Origin: Pampus argenteus
Lineage: Eukaryota; Chordata; Actinopteri; Scombriformes; Stromateidae
Direction of reading: 5' to 3'
NCBI GenBank assembly: GCA_036937835.1
Contig: CM072874.1
Span: forward strand, 15,948,001-16,012,000
Length of the DNA stretch: 64,000 nt
Position 1 is the first letter of the stretch. The number at the start of each line of letters is the position of its first letter. Below, in pieces: positions 1 to 13,097 of the stretch. A program made the translations under genes and the position numbers. The notes under the pieces are model-generated. The model was given only the letters and a program-made list of their open reading frames with translations, was not told where the DNA came from and did not search any database.

Positions 1-3000
1 GTAGAAGGCCACAATACAGAACGATGGAGGACAGCTGTCTTTTGAACAAAAAGGATCGCAGAACAGAAGAAAAGCGGAACATTAAAGGGGTTTACTTGAA
101 CTTGGTTAGAGAGGTCCTATTACTGCACAGCAGATCTGCACTAGAACTCTGAGAATGGGTCCCAAAAACATTCATAAGGTTATCAAACAGTTCGCAGATG
201 AGCTTCTATGGCAAGGTGTGTGTGTGTGGGGTGGGGGTGGGGCGGTCGGGCATAACGATTAACATTTATACAGAATAGTTTTTCTTTTTTTTCCATGTTT
301 ACACTTTGTAGTACGTTTTCTGTTTTGAAGAGGACCACTAAAAATGAACACGGGGACAATGTGAGATATTGTATGTAGATCAGTCAGATTAGTTTGTTTT
401 GCAATTCTGTACATAGCTGCTGAGCAATATTCCAGGCTAGATTGTGATTTTTTTTTTTTTTGTTTTGTTTTGTTTTTTTGGGGTTTTTTTTTGTTAGTGT
501 TGACACAAACCTTTAAGGAATAATTATAGAAAAACAAAACGACAACAACCGAGAAAATGTCAGTAAAACTGGAACAAAAAGTGATGAAGGTCACAGTTAG
601 GTGGTCAAGTCTGAAGACGCGTTTGCGGGTCACCTCACGTCCTGCGATCCTGGTCAGGCATGCAGTTCAGAGGAAGTGGTTATTGTTTCATCTGAAGCCA
701 CCGACTCTTTTAAACACAACTAGATGTTCTTTTCACCAAGTTTGCATAAAGGCACCATCACTCTTCTTCTTTTTTTTTATCATTCCTGACCACCATACAA
801 GTGAAATCCATAAAGACTTATGTGCCTAAAGGAGTGTTAAGGTGATTATTATTACTTTTTTTTTTTTTTACTTTTTTTTTGTGTCTTCGGGTGGGGGCAA
901 TCTCATGTTAACACCAGTTTTGCTCCTTGTCACAGGTCCAAGGCTTTATTTCTATGATCACAATTTTGTAAATTAAGATACCAGTGAAGTGTTTCTCCCT
1001 CCCTAATAAGAGTCTCACGAGGTAGCAAAGGCTGCTACACTGTGATTGTCTGCTCAGCGGCAGAGCGGCCGGGTGGCAGAATCATCTCTTATCTTGCAGT
1101 TTTAGTTACATTTAATGCTCATCTGGCTGTATTCACTGTACGGACCTTTTTATACATTTAATGTCAATTGAACAGTAACGGTGATGTTGCCAAGCTGAGT
1201 TACAGTTCATTGAACAAAGACTCTAAAAAATGTAACGCTTTGTTGACACGAATGGCAGAAGCTTAACAAGGTGTAACAGTATGTTAAGCCATATTGTGGA
1301 GTCTGTCTGTGGGGGTATATCCAGGTAACTGATGGTTTTCTAAGATGAACAGCTGCAGACAGTCACTCAAGATTTCCATTAAGAGGTTGGTGGAACACAG
1401 TAAGACAGATGGCAGTAGTGGAAAAGCGACCACAGATTGCAGCGGTACTGCTAAGAAATCCACAGTATTGTCAAACACGAGTAGCAAGTTGAGCACTAAG
1501 TGACAAGTGAAGGAACATCGTCTTGTTTCCATCCGGGATTCACCGATCAAAAGCATCCGACTTCTCAGATGCACTGTACACTTTCTCCCTCTTGCTCTAA
1601 GCATAAGTTGGTCATCGGACAATCTTAATACACACTGTCAAAGCTCTATAACAGTCGTACTGTAGTAATAATTGTAATGATGTGATTCATCTGTGGTGTT
1701 TTAATAGTTTCCATTGCTGCTCGTCTCCGGTCTACGCCCCTTCACGCTTTCATTGAATCCAGTTTTCTCTCACTGTTTTTTTTTTTTGTTGTTTTTGTTT
1801 TTTGTTCTGTGGGGGGTGAAGGCTGTTAAAGTATTGATGATAGCGACTGTCAGGATTCTTCAGTGACGTGCTCCCTTTTTATTTTTCTTTAGAACGTATA
1901 TGAGGATGGTAACTGAAGTGAGCAAGGGATGTTGTGTAACCCATTTTACAGCTTATCGTCTACACATTTTACATCACTGTTTCCCATTTTCCAAAGTGTC
2001 TCCAAATTTATAAAATGTTTCCAGGCAGACTGCAGGTTTCCATTCATTTCACCTACTGATGATGTAATCTTCAACAAGGCTTGACACTTCCTTAATTTAA
2101 TCCTTCACAGTGAGCATCTCACACACACACACATGTTCACCATGTACCAGCATAGCTTATATATGTGATACACATAAAATCAACTTGATTTTAATGCCAC
2201 AAAGAAAAGGATGGGAACCAATGGCTGCCTGGAAAGAGAAACTCGTTCCAGACTTTGGTTTGCTTTGGGGAATGGTTGCCAGTTATGTGAAGTTTACATG
2301 ATTGGTAGTAAACTGGTAGAAACATGCAAACACCAGTACAGTCTTTTAACAAGTTGTACGGTCCTTCATAGAACGGCTCAAATGTCTGTCACCATTAAGA
2401 TCTTCCTCATACAGTATCGCCTTGTTGGGAGAACGCCTGGTTCTTTTTCATCTCAGCTCAGAATGAATTTAGCAACCACACTGTTGTTTTTGTAATTTTT
2501 CTGGGAAAGTCTGTGCAGTCACGTTTGAGACAGGTCTTCTATGGATTCACTTGCACAAGTCAATTTTTTTATTTATTTTTTTTATTTGGAGAAGACATAA
2601 GTTACTAGTTTGTTTTTCTTAAGCAACAACTATGGTTCCTGTGAGTACTGACCATAGAACTGATGGGCGTACAGTAGGTAGCCTCCTATCACATCCACGT
2701 TATATGCAAGCCCTATTACACTAGTTACTGTGTGCAGTTACTTTAAGAAGATGGTTAAGGAATTTAGATGTTGGGTCAAAAGTTGAAAATCTTTGGCTGG
2801 TAAAAAGGAAACACTATGTTGATATGTGATGATTTGATGTAAAAAAAAAAAAAGGTCAAATCGATATTCCATTTTCATAAATATTCATTTAGGCCCTGAG
2901 GTATAACTGCCATGTTAGTTGCATCACTAATGCCAACAAAAGTGCCTTCTGTTTGATCACTAGGCCTTGAGCCAAAGACGAGCAACAGTAATAGCCTTGT

Positions 3001-4380
3001 AAAATGAAGAATGGTAACTGTAACAGGCACTTCTGCTTGCCTTCCTTAAGATCCGTAATCTGATCAATTGGTGATTTTCCAAAGATTTGATATCCAGTAT
3101 CGGTGCAAAAATCCATTTACAATAGCCAGAAAAAAATGCCCTGTCCAATCAATGGCCGTTCCCTTCTTCCTTCCTAAACTCCACTATCATCTTTATTTTG
3201 TCTAGCTAGGACATGTGTGTTAGCTAAGGATACACTCTGTTTAAACTACAAGATTGTCACCCCGTCCCCCCAGCTCATCATTAATTATGCCCTTTAGCTG
3301 TTTAGACTGTTAACATTCTGGGTTATTTTAGTAAAAAAAAAAAATTATTAAAAAAAAAACAACAATTTGAGGGGTTTGGAGGGCTAGGAATCCATGTGTC
3401 AGCATAAAATGTTTATTCTATTTCTTTGTGGAGGAAAACTTCCTGGGTTTGCTTCTGTATTGCCAAATATGTTTTAAAATGCTGTATTTTCTTACATGGA
3501 CAAGTGTTACATGAACGGTAGGAGGGTGTAAGGAAAAAAAAAAAAATCAAAGAATAAATTGTTTAAATCCATCTTATCTTAAGGGAAACTGTGGAAAAGA
3601 TTGACATGAGAACATTTTTAATTGTGTCATTGTCATGTGGAAATGATCTACCATTAAAACATTCCCTCTGAAAACACCTGTCATTTTTAGTTCTTTAAAC
3701 TGATCTAAAACATGAATTTAAGCTTTTTGTTACTGACTGGGCCACAGGAGTTACAGACAGTCTGATTACAACTACATTAGTGTCTTATAAGCCATTTAAC
3801 AGATGTGTGTATGCTGCTTATAATAACTGGGAGGACTTTTTTTTGTTTTTTTGTTACTCGTCTCACCAGGAATGAGGCGGCCGGACAAGCGAAACACTTT
3901 AGAACAGCAGTGAATATAAGTTGGTATATTAAAACCATTATGTTTTATTTCATTTAAGACCCATGTGTTTAGACCTTGATTAATGTGGATCAGACACACC
4001 CCGTGACCTTTTAACGTGGGCGTTTAAGATGTGTAAAATGAAGGGCTTTGTGTGCAGCATCTTTTAGGTACGCAACCTGCTGGCTAAGCGCTATATGTTT
4101 GAAACAAGAGTATTTGTCGAGATGTAACACAAAAAGGTCAAAAGCTGCGATGAGTCACTGATAATGAGAAGTCCGATAATCACGCCACCAACAATCAACA
4201 TGTCAGTTAACCTTTGAGGTGAGTGTTGAGTCACAATGATTTGGAGAAACAAGATGTAAGACTACAAAGTACACTTCTACATGCTCGATACAAAACTGCA
4301 GCATGTGTAATGTTAGACAATATGGGGATGATTAAGAAATAAATGAATACAGTTTACATATTGAGTACATGGTTTGTCTT
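1..4380 (+). other. Non-coding; possible 3' UTR of an off-window plus-strand gene
   Basis: No coding exon is visible on either strand over this AT-rich stretch; open frames are short and have no recognisable domain or codon structure. It has many A and T homopolymers and two plus-strand AATAAA hexamers, near 3551 and at 4338. In mammals GUSB lies tail to tail with VKORC1L1, which has a very long 3' UTR. By analogy this could be the 3' UTR of a plus-strand vkorc1l1 whose coding part lies to the left. That identity is inference from gene order only; plain intergenic DNA is equally compatible with what is seen. Confidence 0.25.
4338..4343 (+). terminator. Candidate polyadenylation signal AATAAA (plus strand)
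   Basis: A canonical AATAAA followed within about 30 bases by a T/G-rich stretch (near 4370-4395). It would end a plus-strand transcript arriving from the left, close to and facing the end of gusb. Confidence 0.3.
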
Positions 4381-4625
4381 TAATACTTTGGTTTTATTCT
4401 TATTGATTTTCACATATAAAAATAGACACTTTTCTCATTAAATTCAGCATTGCAATTCACATCAGCATTACAAATACAGAGTACTTGTACTTAGAGAGTA
4501 CTTGGAAACAGTAAAAAACAAACAAAAAAAACACATTGGTTGTACAATTATGGAAATGACAGACGCATACATTTAATAAAAACAGATTCCAGTTATCTTA
4601 AATTGCTATTACCCAGTTATATGGG

Positions 4626-4631
4626 TTTATT
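4626..4631 (-). terminator. gusb: Candidate gusb polyadenylation signal
   Basis: TTTATT on the plus strand reads AATAAA on the minus strand, about 430 bases beyond the gusb stop codon. A second minus-strand AATAAA lies at 4393-4398. Which is used cannot be told from sequence. Confidence 0.35.
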
Positions 4632-5058
4632 ATAGAAATATATCCTCAAACACAGAGTAAAGTAGAGATAGTGTGATCACTCCCTTCCTTACAGTGTTTT
4701 GAATCACCTGACCAGAGACCAAATAAATGTCCCCAAACTTCATTCAGGAAACCTGCATCATGTCCAATCCATATTAAAGCACCTAAGTGTGAATTACATC
4801 ATTGATAAGGCAGCTTTTCATGTTCCATGTTAACTGTTGAATGCTGCAAAACCTGTTTATAGTGTTGGTGAGTTTCTAAAATAAATGCAGACAACAGGAA
4901 AAGCAGAGTTCAACCGTTTTATGGTGGCTTGACCTTTAACGTACGCACTGAAATGATTTAAAAGGAAGTGTTCCGTATGTGCTTAAGTAAACGGATTGAA
5001 TTTTTACCAGCATTTCTCCACAAGGCGCGGCACTTTCATGCTGGTTCACTGGTGGGTG

Positions 5059-8000
5059 TCAGAGGAAGCAGGGGTATTTAGTCCAAGGTGGTAGCCTCCC
5101 AGTTTCATTTGCCAGTCTCCAGTACCTCTCCTTCAGGATAAATGCTGCTGCTTTGGGCTGCCTTTGCCTGCTGAAAACACCCTTCTTGTTCCCCACAACA
5201 CGCGTGATCCCTGCAGACATGACAAGAAAAACAGTAGAGCCTTTCCTTAGGCCAATCTGCAGACTGATAAAGGCATGAAGAGATAATATTTCTGAGTAAA
5301 TAGTGCTTCCTAAATGCCAAAAGCAAGAACAATAAACCTTAAGTAGTTAGAGGTGAACAAAAAATAGCTCTGGCACCAAGGTGCTCTGATTTGTCAGTCC
5401 AATAGCCTAGAAAATTGGCAAGATATCAGTTATTTTGGGCCAGTCCTTAAAATAGATATACTGTATATTCAAAGCATGAGGAAAAACTTAGGCCTGCTGG
5501 TAATAGTTTATTTAGTGCGAATAAACTCATAAAACTCATAAAATGTATGAGAAACGTTGGGTATCACTTACTGTTTGTCGGTAATTGGTTACCAACATCT
5601 TGAAACAATTAATAATCTATTCTGATAACTAAATAATCATTTCAGTAATCTTTTAAGCAAAAATGTAAAAAAAAAAAACAAACTCATCTTGTTTCAGGAT
5701 CTCAAATGTGTGATGATTTATTGCTTTTCTTTCTCAAACATGATGATAAAGTGAATATCTTCAGGTTTCGGGCTGTTCAGTCAGACAAAGACATTTGAAG
5801 ATGTTGGAATGAGGAACTTTAACAGAATATTTTTTACTATGTTCTGACATTTTATGACCAAAACAATTAACCTATGAATCAAGACAATAATTGGTAAACT
5901 GGTAGACAATGCAACATGTGACTACAAGTCCCAGGTAGACTTTATTTTATTTTAAAAGTAAGAACTTGAGTGTGTTTTAAATGTTTTGACGATCCATCTA
6001 AAAGTTGTCAATTATTATTATTATTTCACTCTGAACTAAACCAAAAAAAAAACTGGACTAACGAGCACAGCGGTAGTTGCGGTTCAACAGGTTGTCATTG
6101 GCTGCGGTACCTTGTACAGTCATGAAGTCGGCAAAGTTCCAGATTAGTTCACCGATGACATACTGCTTCCTCTTCTGGTCGAACACGTCGTGATAGCTCT
6201 GCAGGACGACCTTCTGGTACTCCTCGGTGAACATCATGGGTGGATCCTGGAAAGTAAAGATAAAGCCTCTTAAATGTGTTGCAAACCGAACCTCTGAGAC
6301 ACACATGTGACTGACTGACTGACTGACGGACGGACACTTAACTAAATCTGAAATTCAATGCAGCCCTATGGATTCCACCAAAAAAAACAAACATTCACAA
6401 TGTTCATTGCTGCTACACTACAGTTGGATATTTGGGTGTGTGCGTGTTTTGTGTCTGTACTCACACTGTGGAGCCCTGACACCGCATCTGCTCCATATTC
6501 ACTCTGGATGATGGGTTTCTTGTACTTTCCGTACCAGTTCTCAAACTGGCTGTTGAGCTGGATGGGGATGACCTCCAAGTGACCTGGATCATGGTACCAG
6601 GAGAAGTAACTGTTCACACAGATCACATCCACGTAGGGAGCCTTGGGACAGAAGAGAATTATTAAGAATATTAATTACTAATAAATAAAAAAAATCCCCC
6701 AAAACGGCAAACAATTATAACATCAACTCAATTACGTACCATTATTCCAATGAAATGATGGCGAATGTGAACACCTGTTTGAATTGAATTCACCCCAGCC
6801 AGTTGCCTTTATAACCTAATTGCTGCATGCAGTCAGTGGCTACAAACATCACCTTGAAAGATATCCCTCACAGCACAGGAATGGCAACAATTCTTAAGGC
6901 ATGTCAACAATTTGGAGAGAGAAACCTCTGAAACAACTTCACCCCCTTTGTTCTCACAAGGCACAAAGGTATATTTTGCCTTTTTTTCCTGAAAAATCAC
7001 ACTTGATATTTTCTCTTTTTTATTACTTTATCATATGAAGAAATGTCACATGTTCTGCTACTAGGCAGATAACTTATTATTAGTATTAGTTTAACTGACT
7101 TTGAAATAGTAACTTAACTCTAGCCTGTAAAGGAGTGTTTTGCTGCTTGAAGGTCTGTTGCAACATGGCAAATAATCAACGTGCCGTTTGTGCCGTGCAG
7201 GTTTTCACTTTGGCATTCTGCTCATATTACACTGAGACAAACTCACCCCCTTGTCCCTGGCGTAGTTACTGTCTGTGATGTAAGTGACGGGCCGGGTGGG
7301 GTCCAGATCTTTGGTATGCTTTATCAACGTCCTGTAAGACAAACAAAAAGAGCCTTTAGGTGGTTATGTTTTAAGAGCAGCTGTTAGTGTTCAGAGCTGC
7401 TTCATGACTACTTTACTGCATTCCACACTTCAGAGTAAAGCCATCGGCTGCAGACAGTTTACAAATGCTTTGCAGTTTTTACAGTTTTTGGGGGTTTTCC
7501 AAAGGCGCCCTGGTAGCCAACCTGGTAGTCAACTAAAAATACAAAAACATTTTATAGCTGGAGTGCTCGAGCATTGATATATATAAAAAATATAATAATT
7601 AATACTCACTTGAAATAATTTCCAGCCGGGGGCATCTCTGCAGCTGGCTCATTGGCTACTGACCACATGACCACAGATGGATGATTCTTGTCCCGACGCA
7701 CAAGCTCGTTCATGACAACCAGGTGATGAGCCAGGGAGGCGTTTCCAAAACTACGACTACATTGTTGGACAAGACACAGCGCACACAGCGAGCTTAAAAC
7801 GTATAGAAAAAAAACTAAGAATGATATTCCAGATCCACCCATTAGTTCAGGTTGCCCAGCCTCAAACCAGCACAACACAAAACAAAAAGGTAACTGAACA
7901 TCTGTAACAGTGAGACCTGCACTGGTGTCATCTACAGGTGAGAACTGTCTTCACACTGTTGACCTTCCCTAAACCCTTCAAACACACCCAGAAGTCAGAG

Positions 8001-11000
8001 AGAACTGAGCAATGACACCTACATGTCTTTGATGCCCACGCCCGGGCACTCATCTATCACCACGATGCCGTGGCGGTCACACATCTGCAGGATCTCCTCT
8101 GCGTAGGGGTAGTGGCTGGTGCGGAACGAGTTGGCCCCCATCCACTTCAGCAAGTTGAAGTCCTTGACAATCAGGGGCCAGTCCAAGCCTTTACCTCTAA
8201 TCTACAACACAAAGTAAAAAGATGAAGAGACGATTTGATTATCTAATTGGATTCTTCTTGTTTCATGCTAATTTTATATATATATATTTTTCCCCACCTA
8301 CTGTTATTTCTGTAAATGTTAGAACAATGAAATGTTGTGTCAGAGTTTTGCTTCCCTCTAGTGGTACTCACATCAGAGTCCTCGTGTTTATTGACTCCAT
8401 GGAAATAAAAGGGCTTGTTGTTAATGAGGAACTGGGTGCTGGTAACGTTGACAGTGCGGATGCCAACTGGTAGACTGTAGACATCCTCATATGTTGATCT
8501 CTCATCGGCTGCCATCAAGCGAACCTTGATGTTAAAGTAAACAAGACGGAAAGAAAAAGAAAAAAGAAAAATCATGATAATGCTACCAAAATTGATCTCT
8601 TGCAAAAAGACACTGGGAGGTTGTGCTGAATACCAAACAACTACAAAGAGCTGGGAATGTCTCTGAGAACACCACACACAAGGTGTGACGAGGAAGACAA
8701 ACAAAGGATCAGGCTTTCACAATATCCACACACATACCGCTATATGGGATAAAGCTGGAGTAAAACCACAAAGTGACATATCACCATTTTTAAGTATGTG
8801 CATTAACACACACACACACAGTCAATTTACAAATCAAAACTTAAATTCTAGTAAGGGTACAAAAACCTTTGACTGGAACAATGTGTTTATTTGACTGTGA
8901 GGGATTTAGGACTTATTTTAGTTCAAATACCACCGAAAGGAGGAGGAGGAAAGGATTACTGGGAATCTTATTGAACCGTCAGACGTAAACATCTACATGT
9001 TGCTGCATGACACAAATGTCAGGCGAGAGGGCGGGACTTTTTTTTGTTTGTTTGTTTGTTTTTTTTCAGTGGGATGTAGCAGGAAAGTAAAATGATGCTT
9101 TCAAACTAGGGCTGATAGATATGGACAAAAATAAAATATCACAATATTTTTGACCAAATACTTCAGTACTGATACTGCCACAATATTGTAGGGCTGACTG
9201 TTAATATTGTAGGGCTGACTTTTGGTGCTTTCACAAAATATTAATACAGATTTCTGATAAATAATCATCAGCTATGTGGATATAATGTCTAACTGGTTAA
9301 AAGAAAATAATAGAACAGCTAGAACATATTCTTACCTCCATGGAATAAAGATAACCTGGGTTATCATGCATCAGGTACGGCCACCACAGGTTGACGTCTA
9401 CTACTTTGAGCACTCCAGATGGCTCGCTGGAGGAAGCCACACAGTGGCGGTTTTTATCCATTAATGTGACCTTGAGCGTGGCTGTGGTAGCACCCAGGAC
9501 TGATACCTTGTATTTGACCAGACCTGAAACACAGGGAATACAACAAAGCTGAATAAGACGGACAAGCTGTTTCTTCGTTCAGTACGTTTATACGTGATGC
9601 GGCTGATATCCGCTTTATGAATTTCCACCAAATGCTTTAGTGCCCGTAAGTATTTAAAATAGAATAAATTAGCGGTTTCATTGTATTCAGATGTATTTAT
9701 TCACCAGTATTATCCGAGAAGTCAGTCACCACGGTGATGTCATCCACATAGGCCTTAGGAGTTGTATAAAGCAACACAGGGCGATGTATCCCGGCGTAGT
9801 TGAAGAAATCAAAGTAGATGTTTTGCACAAAAAAACCATCAGGATACCTGTTGATCAATTACATTTTCATCATTATATCAATACACATTGACAGGCAATG
9901 GTTCATGTCTAATCTTGACTAAATACTAGAACAAAATGACATTTAGAAAACTATAAATGATTTTTTTTTTTTTTAATGAACTGAACAAATCAGCTTAATA
10001 TATTAAACATGTCTCACATGAATTTAAGCTTTCTTATCAAGTTAAAATAAAAAACACAAGCGAGGTTACTTGGAGGGGTCGTTCATGTGCTGGATGATTC
10101 CTGGAGGAAGAGTCTCCAGAGTCAGAGTGTTGTTGACAGCGATGGTGATCCTGCACGGCATAGTTGGGTCCTTGCGGATTAAACTGCCTATCTCGGCCTC
10201 GAAGGGAAGGTGGCCGCCTTTATGCTCAGTCACTTGCACCCCGTTCACCCACTGCAAAGGTGTAGAGAGCGATTCTGAAGCAACTTGGTCACATTGAGAA
10301 GTCTGAGAGCACAGATGGCTCTGGGTTTGGAAGGCATGATACTCACCACTACTGAGTAATAGTGAGCACTCCCCACTCTGAGAACCACTCTTGTTCCCTC
10401 ATCGGCGATCCAGCGGGCAGGCACCACCACCTGTCTCTCATACCACACCCAGCCAATGAAGTCTCTCAGTGTGGGGTCCTGGGTAATGTCATTGTAGCTG
10501 GCAGGTACTGGCATGTCAATCACTGGGCCAGTCTAACACACAGGAGCACATGGAAGTAGAAATGGGTGAGAAACACCCCCCAAAGTAGCATGTTATGCCA
10601 TGCAATGATAATCAGCCATAATCAATCCACATGTCTTCTGTGCAAAAAAATGCATTTTAAAAAAGTTGATCTGAAGCCAATATGAAGCTTCAAATGAGTC
10701 AAATCAAGTAAATATACTTCAACATCACAGTCCTTTTAGTACTAAAGTTCCTCTTTTTGTTACCACACTTCAACCGCAGCCCAACAGAGAAATACTCTCC
10801 GAGGAAGCACATAGAGAGAATTTGATGCTAAAATGACAATACATTTTTGGCCCACCATCACTTACACTAAAAGCACATTTGAAGGGGATATTTCAATAGC
10901 CAGTATGAACAGGACCCAGAGGAATCATAACTGCAAGGAAAGCCTCTTTGTTTTAAGACACACTTGAAAAATTGTGACGTATCCTTTATATCATACACAT

Positions 11001-13029
11001 CCAGCACACCAGAAAGTGTGTCCAAACTTGTGGTCAATGATGTGATGAAACATTAGTCCTTATTTCTTTCTGTTATTTAAAGTGTCAAAATACCATTATA
11101 TGAAATATCATGTAGCGTGACCATCAAGAAACGACCATCATTTTGAAAACCATTCAAAGACATCATATACCGGTTTGTTAAGGACCAATGGTAGCAGCAA
11201 GCAGGTTTGGAAAAATAACCTTGTGGGAAGCTAGCTTGTTTTGTTTAGGAGGCCAATTCTGTGCCTGTAAATTTAGACTGAACTTGTACTTTTCATGTTA
11301 TTTGGAATATTTTTTTTTTTTTTGCATTTGCAAAAGTTATTTTATTCAATTCATATTATAAAACATAAAAACTACATTTTTTTAGAATATCAAAGTATTT
11401 TGTTTTCCTAAGCCACCTATTGTTTGTATTTATTCATTGATTATACCACATCTTTGTACTGAAAGTCATATTTTGTTGTGGCTAAATGCATACACAAGGT
11501 TATGGTTTTACTTCCTGCACCGTTAACATATTACAACATTGGGCTTGGTCTGAAATGTCAGCAAGGCCGCAGCTGTGGACCCTTCTCGGGGTGAATCCTA
11601 AAACCTGGAAATGGGTTAGCATTTTTGCACTTCCGGTTCCCTCGTCTATAACAATGGGATTTAAATAGTTTTTTGGTTAGTCTGTCGTTAAAATAACAAA
11701 AGCTTGATATATTTTTACGTTGTTTTTTTTACTACGACGTAAAATATGTCAGTAAATACTCGTGAATTTCGAGTCTTTTACATATCTTGGAAAAGGCGGT
11801 TGCTAACAAGCTAAACGAGACTACAGAGGATGTTGGGGTACATTTAATGTCACGGAAACGAAATGGAAACTCATCTACACAACAGTTTAGTTGTTGCAAA
11901 CTATCATAACTCAAAAACATTTATAACTTATAGATTTATCAATTTATAGCATTTTTCAATGGTAGCTGTTTCAAACTGTAGTGGTGGTGACGTTGAAGTC
12001 ATGCGACCGTGGTGTATTAGTAAGTTTTTACTTACGGCAATTGAATTTATGCTTCAAAAATCACATTTATGGTGTTCATTTATGAAGATTATCTAGCTTA
12101 ATAATTAAAAGCTTTAATTATCATAAACATTTGTTAACCACAAATCTTAATTTGTTCAATAATCCAATGGAAAAATCCAGTTTTTTTGTCGATACTAAAA
12201 CCGTCATTTCTGCAGCACTGATAGGTAGCGAGTTACTGCAGCGGGTTCCTTGCTAGGAGAATAAAAAATGTATGTTAAAAATAAATATACAGTACTGATT
12301 TATTCCACTGTCAAGTTAAATTAAATGTTTTCCAAAGCCGTAGATGTGTGCTGATGACAACTTTACTTAAAAAAATGTTAATGAAATGTTTATGTTCATG
12401 AAAATCCTGGGAAATTTAAAAATAAAAATCTGGTTTAAGTCTAGTTTTGTATGGAATAAGTATTGATGTAATTTCTTTGTAAACACTATATTATAGTACT
12501 GAGAACACGACGTGTTGAGGGAAATTAATACAGTTTAAGAGAAATCACGGTAGCATCACGTGACATTTTTTTGAGCCACCTCATTTTAGTGAAATAACAC
12601 CAAAAATCAACGGATTTAAAAATTTCATATGGACACAACATGTTTGAATAACTGCCACAGATATTCTCATATTTTTTGTGTTATAAAATTAGCCTGTTTA
12701 AAATACGTCATTGACCCTCGTACACTGTCTGACTGATCCGTTTGTTTAAACTCAGGTAGATGAAACCTGTCAAACAAACGAGACGAGATGCAGCCAGCTG
12801 CTGTCCTGCTCACCTCTGACAGGAGACCTTTGTACCAGGCTTTCTCGAAGCCCTGGTTCCTGTTTGGAGACTTGTCAGCCCTGAAGACCCACAGCCCGCT
12901 CAGCTCCTTCACCTCCCTGGAGGAAGACTCCCGGGGGAAGAGCATCCCGGTGTCCAGCAGACGCACCGCGTCCCATAATGCGCACACACACAGGACACGG
13001 AACACACAGAGGAAACCAGGTGCAGACAT
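5059..13029 (-). CDS. gusb: Beta-glucuronidase, complete, 12 exons, 647 aa
   Basis: Lysosomal glycoside hydrolase family 2 enzyme that removes terminal beta-D-glucuronic acid from glycosaminoglycans. Coding exons in transcript order (high to low): 13029-12814, 10532-10347, 10251-10070, 9847-9705, 9523-9336, 8524-8372, 8201-8023, 7756-7610, 7331-7247, 6641-6465, 6246-6111, 5210-5059 (TGA at 5061-5059). All junctions are GT-AG and the frame closes at 648 codons including stop, against 651 aa in human. The acid/base glutamate is E452 (VANEP) and the nucleophile E541 (QSEYG), one residue offset from human E451/E540. The family signature NKHED is in exon 6. N-glycosylation sequons include NNT, NVT, NAS and NET. 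I chose the ATG at 13029 because it opens a hydrophobic signal peptide; an in-frame ATG at 13092 would bury it. The C-terminal tail after the last helix is short and unlike the mammalian propeptide. Confidence 0.97.
5590..5895. repeat. Interspersed fish repeat, degraded, in gusb intron 11
   Basis: The segment contains motifs I recognise from a very common fish repeat: CTCAAATGTG, a stretch about GTGAATATCTTCAGG and GGCTGTTCAGTCAGACAAA, then ACATTTGAAGA and TTCTGACATTTTATGACCAAA followed by AATTAA-type ends. Family assignment (probably a non-autonomous DNA transposon) is from memory of the pattern, not from a search. It carries no gene. Confidence 0.5.
9107..9330. repeat. Interspersed fish repeat in gusb intron 5
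   Basis: Starts near AGGGCTGATAGATATGG, continues through AAAATATCACAATATTTTTG, and carries AATATTGTAGGGCTGACT twice in succession before a tail about GCTATGTGGATATAATG. This pattern is a familiar dispersed element in fish introns. The inner duplication of the GTAGGGCTGACT block looks like a local copy event in this insertion. Confidence 0.55.
10533..12813. other. gusb intron 1, non-coding
   Basis: The 2.3-kb first intron has no open frame that could be a gene. The part around 11560-11920 reads like an interspersed repeat (it includes GCACTTCCGGTTCCCTCGTC and AAAAGGCGGTTGCTAACAAG), but I cannot name the family or find clean ends. The rest is AT-rich with no structure seen. Confidence 0.4.
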
Positions 13030-13068
13030 CCCGCACAAACTGCTCACTCGCAAACGGGAAGTAACTCC

Positions 13069-13097
13069 GTCACATGATTTGCTTTTAGTCACGTGAC
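13069..13097. promoter_or_regulatory. CLEAR box pair in the gusb promoter
   Basis: 13088-13097 is GTCACGTGAC, an exact match to the palindromic CLEAR consensus bound by TFEB, TFE3 and MITF at lysosomal genes. Nine bases nearer the gene, 13069-13078 is GTCACATGAT, a related M-box-like E-box. Both lie 40-70 bases upstream of the gusb start codon. Mammalian GUSB belongs to the CLEAR network, so lysosome-stress control is the natural reading. Confidence 0.75.

Noticed and set aside
13030..13092. Upstream in-frame ATG at 13092 as the gusb start
   Set aside because: It would place 21 polar residues before the hydrophobic signal peptide and would overlap the CLEAR box region of the promoter.
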